A stretch of DNA of 64,000 nucleotides from a virus: the IMG/VR virus record IMGVR_UViG_3300031951_000003, positions 248,001 to 312,000 of that record; one strand, given 5' to 3'. Positions 50,305 to 57,337 of the stretch are shown one piece after another. How positions within the stretch are numbered: the first letter of the stretch is position 1; every line of letters starts with the position of its first letter. The notes under the pieces were generated by a model. It saw only the letters and a program-made list of their open reading frames with translations, searched no databases and had not been told where the DNA came from. Made by a program: the position numbers and the translations under genes.

Positions 50305-51120
50305 TTATTTATAAAGATTATCATCAAGATTCGAGCCCCTCAAGAACATTGCTTTTTTATCTTCTTGGAACTTTTGAATATCTTGAATTGTTTTTTCGTA
50401 TTCTTTTATTTTTTTGTCTTTTTCTATGTTGTCTTGTTTTAGTTTCTGAACTGTATTCTGTAAAGCATCCAGTTTAGGTTGTAAATCCCCTCCTGTGACT
50501 TTTTCAATCACCACTTCTTTGATGACCTCAATTGGAATTTCTTTAGTAACCTCCACTATTTTTTCCTGTATCACAACTTTGTCAACAGGGATTTCTTTTA
50601 CAACTTCAACAATCTTTGGTGGTTGATTTTCCAACTGTTGTATTTTGAACAACAACTCATTTATTTGAGTATCGTCTGAAACTTTTACGATTTTTTCAAT
50701 CACTTTTTCAACAGGCACCTCTTTTACTATTTCTTTGACCACAACTTTTTCAACAGGGATTTCTTTGATTACCTCGACCACATTTTCAACTACCTTTTCA
50801 ATTGGAATTTCTTTTATGACCTCAACAATTTTTTCTACAATAACCTCTTTGATAACTTCGACTGGTTTTTCAATCTCCACATATTCAATTTTGACAACTT
50901 CTTTTTCAATTTCCACCGGTATCTCAACTCTCTTTACAACTTCTTTGATGACTTCTTTTTCGGTCACTTTTGGTCCAGCATTTAACAAACCATATCTTTC
51001 AATGTTGAATCCAGTTGTAAAGGATTCCTTGACAACTGAGCTTATAAGTAAATCGTTGAGATTACAATAAGAAACCAATTCTTTAAGTTCATCTTTGGAA
51101 AGATTAAGTTTAACTTCCAT
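50305..51120 (-). CDS. Repetitive coiled-coil protein with VEKVV/KEIPV repeats
   Basis: 271 residues. Residues 55-205 are built from near-repeats of about 10-14 residues (VEVIKEIPVEKVV, VKEIVKEVPVEKVI), alternating Val/Ile with Lys/Glu. The last 60 residues are a classic coiled coil. Such strings may form long beta or helical rods. It lies directly after gp47 (one base apart) and before gp46. An accessory tether for the nuclease complex is conceivable but not shown. Confidence 0.75.
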   Translation of the reverse strand: MEVKLNLSKDELKELVSYCNLNDLLISSVVKESFTTGFNIERYGLLNAGPKVTEKEVIKEVVKRVEIPVEIEKEVVKIEYVEIEKPVEVIKEVIVEKIVEVIKEIPIEKVVENVVEVIKEIPVEKVVVKEIVKEVPVEKVIEKIVKVSDDTQINELLFKIQQLENQPPKIVEVVKEIPVDKVVIQEKIVEVTKEIPIEVIKEVVIEKVTGGDLQPKLDALQNTVQKLKQDNIEKDKKIKEYEKTIQDIQKFQEDKKAMFLRGSNLDDNLYK

Positions 51121-51121
51121 C

Positions 51122-51901
51122 TTAATAATTAACTAACTTTTCAGTTCCCTTCTCTAAATTATCAATTGAATTAATATAGAATGAAAGGAAAGGTTTAGGG
51201 TTAGGTAAATCAATGAAAGTGTATTCGTCTTTTTCGATTTCGTATACTCCGTATCCGTGTTTCCTTACTGTTTCACCAAAGTTTTGTTGTATAGTGGAAC
51301 CAATCATATAAGCTTTCTTACCACCAGGTATGTCAAATATCTGCCTTTTGTGAATATCGCCACATAGAACTAAATCACACCCTTTGAATTTGTTCGAATC
51401 GAAACCATCCTCAAACTTATAACCAATATCAGTGTATAATCCTTGAACGGGTCCATGAAATAAACCTATATTAATTCTTTCTGACTTTTTTATTTCAGGT
51501 GGAATGTTATGCTCCATGAGAGAGAACACACACCAATTAATATTATCATCCTCATAAACACCTCTGTTTTTGAAATAAGAAATGTTTTCGTTTTTGAGTG
51601 AGTCTATTATCGGTGTCAATGCATCGAGACGAGTGTTGTTGTTTTCCAAAAAATCATGATTACCGATAATTACAATTGTTTTTGTTATTTCAGCACATTG
51701 AGCCAAAACCCAAGCAACAAATTCAACCAATTCAGGTGTCATTTGATTTTTGGAGTGAACCAAGTCACCTGTGAATACAATTCTATCAGGCGCAAGAGCT
51801 TTCCACTCGCTAAGTGCTTGCATCAAAATCCCACGATAAAGTTCGTGGTCTTTGAACAACCTAATATGAAGGTCAGAAAAATGGACTAATTTTTTAATCA
51901 T
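51122..51901 (-). CDS. Recombination nuclease subunit gp47 (SbcD/Mre11-like)
   Basis: 259 residues. The metallophosphoesterase motifs appear in order: HFSDLHIR (Asp10, His12), FTGDLVHS, IGNHDFLEN, LFHGPV and LCGDIHKR. It is the nuclease partner of the Rad50-like gp46 encoded three genes downstream. Shorter than cellular SbcD, lacking the long capping C-terminus. It overlaps the zinc-ribbon gene by eight bases. Confidence 0.95.
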   Translation of the reverse strand: MIKKLVHFSDLHIRLFKDHELYRGILMQALSEWKALAPDRIVFTGDLVHSKNQMTPELVEFVAWVLAQCAEITKTIVIIGNHDFLENNNTRLDALTPIIDSLKNENISYFKNRGVYEDDNINWCVFSLMEHNIPPEIKKSERINIGLFHGPVQGLYTDIGYKFEDGFDSNKFKGCDLVLCGDIHKRQIFDIPGGKKAYMIGSTIQQNFGETVRKHGYGVYEIEKDEYTFIDLPNPKPFLSFYINSIDNLEKGTEKLVNY

Positions 51902-52130
51902 TAATTAATGATTTTGTTTCTTCTTCAAATGGATTAAATCCTTTATTAACATGTCCACAACTATCACACTTTGTTACTGAGAAGGGAACATTTGTGTCTT
52001 CTCGGGAACCTGTCATCAGTGCAGGAACTCTTTTTAGAAGTAATACTTCACGGAAAAAAATCCCACCACAGTTCTCACACTTGACGTTGTCACATTGTCT
52101 CAAATCAATTTTTGGGGTTAAATCTTGCAT
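51894..52130 (-). CDS. Zinc-ribbon protein, 78 aa
   Basis: CDNVKCENCGG and CDSCGH provide a four- to five-Cys zinc-ribbon site. Small zinc-ribbon proteins next to gp47 are common in T4-like phages, without a defined role. A transcription or DNA-binding cofactor is possible. Confidence 0.75.
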   Translation of the reverse strand: MQDLTPKIDLRQCDNVKCENCGGIFFREVLLLKRVPALMTGSREDTNVPFSVTKCDSCGHVNKGFNPFEEETKSLIND

Positions 52131-52161
52131 ACAGTTTTTATTTAAAATATAGTAAAAATTA

Positions 52162-53004
52162 TTATTTATTCAAATATTTTTTGATGTCCATACCCATCAC
52201 AGTTTCGATTACTTTTTTTGGAACTCTGAACTCTTCAAATTGTGTATCTTCTCTGAGATGTGCAATAATACAACCATAAACTTTGATATTTTCATATTTG
52301 GAACCCTTTAACATTTTCAATAAGAGTTTTCCATAAAGAGGTAATTGAACAAAATAATGTCCCAAGGCATTATTCGGTAATTCCTCGAAAGGTTCATACA
52401 TTCTTTCTGTGTAATCATTTTCAAGGAAGTTTTTTGGTTTATTTGTTTTCCAATCTGTAATTAACAATCCGAAGTCATTTTTATTAACATTATGGGTTAA
52501 CCATACTTTATCAGGTTGACCCGTATAACCAAGTTCAGGGTCTCCGAGAACCATCTCGGTATCTAACAATACAACTTCTCTTTGTTCCAATAAATCCAAA
52601 TATCTTTTACCCGCAACTATCATTTTATCACTTTTCATGAGTTGGGTTAAATCGCATTCGAAAACAGGTTTTCTAACCTCTTTATAGGAACCATATCTCT
52701 TAATGGCTTCTTCTTCCAAAACGAAGTGCACTCTACTTCCCAAATTCGTGGAATAAGAACCAGCTGCCGCCCATTCCTCGATAAGTTGTTGTTGTTTTTC
52801 AGGGTCACCACCAGCTTTATTATACGCAGCTTCCTCGGTGGGAAATGGCTTATAAAAATGTTTCAAGACTTTCGAAACTGATGGCCAACTTGTCTTACCA
52901 TCCATTGTGTATATATGTTTTTCTTCTTGGAAAGTAAGACCTAATTCGTCTTGTCTTCGGGAAATTATTTCCCTTAATTCATTGGCTACGTTACTTAATT
53001 TCAT
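52162..53004 (-). CDS. RecB/Cas4-type PD-(D/E)xK exonuclease
   Basis: 280 residues. GSRVHFVLEE (about 90-99), TEMVLGDPELGYTGQPDKVW and LLITDWKTNKP give the H, E, D and DxK residues of the RecB-like nuclease fold. Family members degrade DNA ends; Cas4 proteins have an FeS cluster, which is absent here. Expected role is processing phage or host DNA during replication. It overlaps the primase gene by 14 bases. Confidence 0.85.
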   Translation of the reverse strand: MKLSNVANELREIISRRQDELGLTFQEEKHIYTMDGKTSWPSVSKVLKHFYKPFPTEEAAYNKAGGDPEKQQQLIEEWAAAGSYSTNLGSRVHFVLEEEAIKRYGSYKEVRKPVFECDLTQLMKSDKMIVAGKRYLDLLEQREVVLLDTEMVLGDPELGYTGQPDKVWLTHNVNKNDFGLLITDWKTNKPKNFLENDYTERMYEPFEELPNNALGHYFVQLPLYGKLLLKMLKGSKYENIKVYGCIIAHLREDTQFEEFRVPKKVIETVMGMDIKKYLNK

Positions 53005-53908
53005 AATAGAATTCTTCGATGTTACCTTTCAAATCACAAACGTCTTTGTCTTTAGGTAATTTAACAATTTTTATTTTATTATACAAACGACCTCCATTCA
53101 GTTCGTGATACATTTTGAGACCGTCATCCCAAGCATCACCATCGACACATATTGTAATATTTCCATTTGCCCTTGTATAAAGGGTTTCGAAAATGAGTTT
53201 ACTCATTTTTTTACCAAGCATCACTAACGGGTTTGGAAGAAAGAATGAGTCAAAGGCACCTTCTACGAGGTATATTTCCTTATCCCAATCAATTAGTTTT
53301 TCATTGAATATGATTTCGTCTTTAGGGACTGAAGCAGGATTTTTGTATTTCATCTTTTTATTAACCCATGCTCTACCAACAAAATAATTCAAGACACCTT
53401 CTTTGTCAAAAGACGGTATAATTACTCTATATGCAAAATCTCCTTGAACCGTATATCCAATCTTATATTTTTCAATCATTTCATCTGATATACCACGAGA
53501 TTGAAGGTATTTGTAAGCTTCAATATGAGGAATGAATCTAGGATTTGAATCTTTAAATAAAGTGAACCCTTCAGGTAGTCTTAATCTGAGTCTTTTTTTA
53601 TCCTCCTGTTTGAACTCTTCGGGTTTGATAAGATTGTAAACTTTCTTTTGTTGTTTTGTTGCATGTCCATCGAAAAGTTTACCCAAGGGTCCGTGTGTTC
53701 CGTGAGTTTCACCACAAGCCCAACATTTGTAAACGTGTCGGATATAGTTAATCTCAAGGTTTCCTTTACCGTCTCCTTTATCCAAACCTTTTTCATCCGC
53801 ACAGACAGGGCAGTCAAAAGATATTTGCCCCTTTGATTCATAGTGCTGATTAGGTTCACCTAAAAAATCACTAAGGAGTTCAACTAAAACCTCTATTTCA
53901 TCACTCAT
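52991..53908 (-). CDS. DNA primase (zinc ribbon plus Toprim)
   Basis: 305 residues. N-terminal zinc site CPVC (33-36) and CWAC (62-65), then the Toprim domain with EGAFDS (Glu of the metal site) and ICVDGDAWDDG (DxD). It makes RNA primers for lagging-strand synthesis. It lacks the helicase-binding part of cellular DnaG, as in gp61-like phage primases. Start and stop are coupled to neighbours. Confidence 0.92.
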   Translation of the reverse strand: MSDEIEVLVELLSDFLGEPNQHYESKGQISFDCPVCADEKGLDKGDGKGNLEINYIRHVYKCWACGETHGTHGPLGKLFDGHATKQQKKVYNLIKPEEFKQEDKKRLRLRLPEGFTLFKDSNPRFIPHIEAYKYLQSRGISDEMIEKYKIGYTVQGDFAYRVIIPSFDKEGVLNYFVGRAWVNKKMKYKNPASVPKDEIIFNEKLIDWDKEIYLVEGAFDSFFLPNPLVMLGKKMSKLIFETLYTRANGNITICVDGDAWDDGLKMYHELNGGRLYNKIKIVKLPKDKDVCDLKGNIEEFYYEIK

Positions 53909-54066
53909 ATGTCGATATCTTTAGGTGCTTCTGCCACAACGTGTTTTCTCCACCATTTTTTTACCGGATGATTTTCATCAAAATTTTTTTCTATGAAACC
54001 AGCAAAAATGAAGAAAACGACCGTTATAATAAGAAGCGTGACCCAAATGTAAAAAAATATTATCAT
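53905..54066 (-). CDS. Small membrane protein next to primase, 53 aa
   Basis: One transmembrane segment (residues 2-24) and then HPVKKWWRKHVVAE. Short proteins with this WWRKHVV ending precede primase in other T4-like phages from water, as I recall. Both ends overlap neighbours by four bases (ATGA), a strong sign of real coupling. Confidence 0.75.
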   Translation of the reverse strand: MIIFFYIWVTLLIITVVFFIFAGFIEKNFDENHPVKKWWRKHVVAEAPKDIDI

Positions 54067-54431
54067 TTCCAAATAATTTTCTTAATCAAATCATAATAGG
54101 GTATTTCAATATCGAAATACTTTAAGTAAGTTTTAACATCAAAAAAAATGTTTCGTCTTATGAATCGATTGACTTTAATTTTTGAAACTCTTCCCCCATT
54201 TGGAAAAACGTCAGTCATGACTGAAGAACTATACCAATCTTTTTTCCTATTATAGTGAACGAAAATTTGCCCTTCGAATATTATATCTACTTCTTCGAGG
54301 TGAGAGTATGAACGGTAGTTTTTGATTGTAAAAGTTCCTTTGAGTTGTGAGTTGGATATGGGTATCTTGTTACCAAATTTTTTTACAACTTTGGAAATTG
54401 ACTTTGTGTGTGGTGTTCTCAACATGTGCAT
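54063..54431 (-). CDS. Hypothetical protein, 122 aa
   Basis: Basic alpha-beta protein headed by a consensus promoter five bases upstream, first gene of the primase, exonuclease and gp47-gp46 transcript. No motif recognised. ATG at 54431 or 54425 may be used. Confidence 0.7.
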   Translation of the reverse strand: MHMLRTPHTKSISKVVKKFGNKIPISNSQLKGTFTIKNYRSYSHLEEVDIIFEGQIFVHYNRKKDWYSSSVMTDVFPNGGRVSKIKVNRFIRRNIFFDVKTYLKYFDIEIPYYDLIKKIIWK

Positions 54432-54435
54432 ACCA

Positions 54436-54467
54436 CAAAGATATGCTTTGTTCTTTAAATCACCAAA
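54436..54467 (-). promoter_or_regulatory. Bacteroidota-type promoter (TTTG-N20-TATCTTTG)
   Basis: TTTG (54464-54467) and TATCTTTG (54436-54443) are 20 bases apart, matching the consensus exactly. It lies over the end of the RuvC-like gene and drives the replication and recombination operon; the leader would be very short. Confidence 0.85.
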
Positions 54468-55062
54468 TTTCTTTCATCTTCATGTAACCTAGTGCTGCAC
54501 AGTAAGCGTCTGTTTGGTCGAAGTTTTCTTTTTTAAGGGTGTTGTTTTTTGTGTATAACCAAGTAATTTGTGGTTCTCTTTTCGCAATCAACTCCCATAT
54601 GATAACTTTTTTATCTATGTCTTTAGGAAAACCCCCGAACAATACAAATTTACCTTTATCATTTTTCTGAACTAAGTGTGGGAATGCAAATTTTCTTGAG
54701 TTGTAAGTAGACATAAATTCAGGAACTACTCCTAAGATATCATACACTTCTTTACAAATCAAAGTGTTGAACCTCATAAGAGTTCCAACCGTATACACGT
54801 TGTTTGAATTAAGTAGTGGTTCCTCGATAATGACATTTTGGATTCCTAATCCTACATATTCAGAAAGTTTGTTCCTAAAAATGCCCGATTTGAGAATGAG
54901 TTCCTCGATTTTATTTTCACTTTTTGGTTTTGGGACCGGTGAAATATGTGTAAGTTCTAATAAATTTTTTGATTCAATATCAAACAAAGCCCATCCAATA
55001 GTTTTGGTGGACACATCCAATCCTAAAATCTTAGGGGAGTCTTTAACAATATTTTTAGCCAT
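54460..55062 (-). CDS. RuvC/RNase H-like resolvase
   Basis: 200 residues. ILGLDVSTKTIGWALFD has the first catalytic Asp, VIIEEP the Glu, and NFDQTDAYCAALGY the C-terminal Asp residues of the RNase H-like RuvC fold. It probably cuts Holliday junctions or branched DNA before packaging, in place of T4 gp49. It directly follows (one base) the structural gene at 55064. Confidence 0.85.
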   Translation of the reverse strand: MAKNIVKDSPKILGLDVSTKTIGWALFDIESKNLLELTHISPVPKPKSENKIEELILKSGIFRNKLSEYVGLGIQNVIIEEPLLNSNNVYTVGTLMRFNTLICKEVYDILGVVPEFMSTYNSRKFAFPHLVQKNDKGKFVLFGGFPKDIDKKVIIWELIAKREPQITWLYTKNNTLKKENFDQTDAYCAALGYMKMKEIW

Positions 55063-55063
55063 A

Positions 55064-57307
55064 TTAAAAATCTAATTTCACTACGTATTGTTGAATACCT
55101 TGTCTCAATTCGGGAGACTGTAGCTTAGATATAACAATAAGGTCTTTATTGGAATCGTAAAGACCAATTTCGGTAACATATGAAGTAGTTCCACTTGTCC
55201 ATGTTGGGTTAGAAGTGTTAGTGAATTGATTTCTTCCCAAATTTATCAAGTATCTCATCTCATATATTGTTGCCGAAATATCTGTTGTGAAATTACCATA
55301 GAAGTAATACTCATCACCAAAATTCAAATAATCTGTTTGATTGTTTGTTGGAATGTCTATGTAAGAGGCGAGGTTATATATATCACTGTTTGTAACTGCA
55401 CTTTGATACGTTGCCAAATCTATTTGGAATGTTGTGCCTGTCAATCCTGACATTGTAATATATCCATTAACCGATGAACCAGATATTTGGTCTGTAACAT
55501 CAATGTATTTCCAATCAGTTGGACTTGGTCTAGTGTCACCTGAAACCATTTGACAAAGAATCATCAATGAGTTTGCACAATATCCTGTCAGATTAATAGC
55601 CGTAGAAGAAGGTGAAGGTTGATTCAAAAATTGAAACTCTGGTCCGAATCTGACAGCAACATTTTGACTTGTGTCTGTGCAACCTGTTGAAGGTCCAACA
55701 ATTTTCGAATAATAATTACAGTGTAATGAATCAGTAAATCCTGTATTGTTGAATCTATAGGTTACCCAAAGTGTTTGTGTATCAGCAGTAAGTAAACCTG
55801 TGGCGGTTGAGTTGTTCGTGAAACAAGTATTAGGTGCCAAATAAGAAAGTTTAGGTGCTGATAGAGTCCAGTTTCTATTAGCCTTATAAGACATAGCCGC
55901 TATTACCTCCTCATCGTCAATTACAATGGTCTGTGAATCAGGGAAAACCTTGCCAATTCTATTCAAATTACCATTACTATCAGGATTTGTATCCCAAAGA
56001 TGATAATAACGAATACCAGGGTCGTTCATATCAATGTTTTTGGTTGATTTGATATAGTATGGTTTACATAAATCATAACCTGGTGGGTCGATAAAGAATG
56101 TTTGACCAATTGTGTTTCCTGTCGACTTATGCCACATCAAAGTAGGTATTGTAACCTTAAGGTGTCTCGCTAAACCTGTTTGATTCGAAGGGTTCTGTGG
56201 GTCATAAGGAATAGTTGAAAACTTCTCGCCATAAACATGGTCAATATCTTGATTAGTGTAGTGTATGATTGCAATTGCTTTTTGGTCTTGGGGTCTAACA
56301 ACTACTTTCTCATCAAACGAATTGTAATAAAAAACTTGACTTGTATCGGTTTGACCTGAAGGCTCTTGATATCCCAAATATTCTTTAGTCCCGATGTAAG
56401 TTACTGAACCGTATTTTGTATAATCTTCATAAGCGTTACTGAAAAGACCAGCAGGACTTTCTGACCAAGGAATATTCATGTTCCAAATTAAAGTATTTTC
56501 ACGGTTTGAAACATCACATGGTGATTCAAAATTAATAGTGTCAGTCTGCCAATAAGGTGCTGGTGTTATGAAATCATAAAGAACAGTCATACCTGAAGGA
56601 TATATCAGAACTCTTGCATATTCTCCTGATAATGAAAAAGAACTTAAATCTGGAACACTTCTATCTAAGGTAAGTGTCCATGGAGTTGTTCCAGAGGTTC
56701 CTGTTGAAGGGCTTATGTTTTGAATTTTATATGTGAAAACAGGATAGTTACCTACAAAACCTGTAAGTCCTACTCCGAGTATTAATGTAACAAAATCACC
56801 TATTGAGGGTGTTCCTGATGATGGCTCGAGTGTAAGTGGGTTTGTATCTAATTCGATGTCTATCGTTGTTTGACCTGTGAGCGTATCTTGTGCAACCCAA
56901 TAGTTAGAAGTTATTGTATATGCAGATGAAGTTTGTGCCGTCCAACTACCTTGAGTTCCTCCCGTCATGAAAAATCCTTTTTCACCAGCAGAATTATAAA
57001 CTTCTTGAAATGTAGAATCCATGTAAGGTATTCCGTATGTGTTACCGATACCACCCTGAACATAGTAAGGATATTTCACATTTTCTTTGTTGGACTGAGG
57101 GGAACCTGTGTCATTTTGAGCATTGAAATCAGGCATCAAAATGTTATTATTAGTTTGATTATAGTTAGGAACGGCCTGATAATTAACTTCACTATCCCCT
57201 ATTTGGAAATAAGAAATGTTGAAATTCCCTTGTGATATCTTTCTACGACCAACGTCAGTTAATCTTGTGTTAATTAGACCCGAAGTATTTTTAATTATAT
57301 AAGCCAT
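55064..57307 (-). CDS. Tail or baseplate structural protein, 747 aa
   Basis: Begins MAYIIKNTSGLINTRLTD then GRRKISQGNFNISYFQIGDSEV, a start shared by large structural proteins of related phages, as I recall. The rest is beta-rich with many Thr, Ser and Asn and scattered Cys, as in virion appendages. It lies at the head of the late adhesin cluster; the motif TATTTATT ends four bases before its ATG. The precise place in the virion is unknown. Confidence 0.75.
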   Translation of the reverse strand: MAYIIKNTSGLINTRLTDVGRRKISQGNFNISYFQIGDSEVNYQAVPNYNQTNNNILMPDFNAQNDTGSPQSNKENVKYPYYVQGGIGNTYGIPYMDSTFQEVYNSAGEKGFFMTGGTQGSWTAQTSSAYTITSNYWVAQDTLTGQTTIDIELDTNPLTLEPSSGTPSIGDFVTLILGVGLTGFVGNYPVFTYKIQNISPSTGTSGTTPWTLTLDRSVPDLSSFSLSGEYARVLIYPSGMTVLYDFITPAPYWQTDTINFESPCDVSNRENTLIWNMNIPWSESPAGLFSNAYEDYTKYGSVTYIGTKEYLGYQEPSGQTDTSQVFYYNSFDEKVVVRPQDQKAIAIIHYTNQDIDHVYGEKFSTIPYDPQNPSNQTGLARHLKVTIPTLMWHKSTGNTIGQTFFIDPPGYDLCKPYYIKSTKNIDMNDPGIRYYHLWDTNPDSNGNLNRIGKVFPDSQTIVIDDEEVIAAMSYKANRNWTLSAPKLSYLAPNTCFTNNSTATGLLTADTQTLWVTYRFNNTGFTDSLHCNYYSKIVGPSTGCTDTSQNVAVRFGPEFQFLNQPSPSSTAINLTGYCANSLMILCQMVSGDTRPSPTDWKYIDVTDQISGSSVNGYITMSGLTGTTFQIDLATYQSAVTNSDIYNLASYIDIPTNNQTDYLNFGDEYYFYGNFTTDISATIYEMRYLINLGRNQFTNTSNPTWTSGTTSYVTEIGLYDSNKDLIVISKLQSPELRQGIQQYVVKLDF

Positions 57308-57311
57308 TACG

Positions 57312-57319
57312 AATAAATA
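57312..57319 (-). promoter_or_regulatory. TATTTATT motif four bases before a start codon
   Basis: On the minus strand AAATATTTATT ends four bases before ATG 57307, as at the plus-strand genes 2585, 6812 and 17118. Confidence 0.45.
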
Positions 57320-57337
57320 TTTGTCATCCTTTTTTTA

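Noticed and set aside
52162-53004. True Cas4 and hence a CRISPR adaptation module
   Set aside because: No FeS-cluster Cys set, no Cas1/Cas2 and no repeat-spacer array anywhere in the window.
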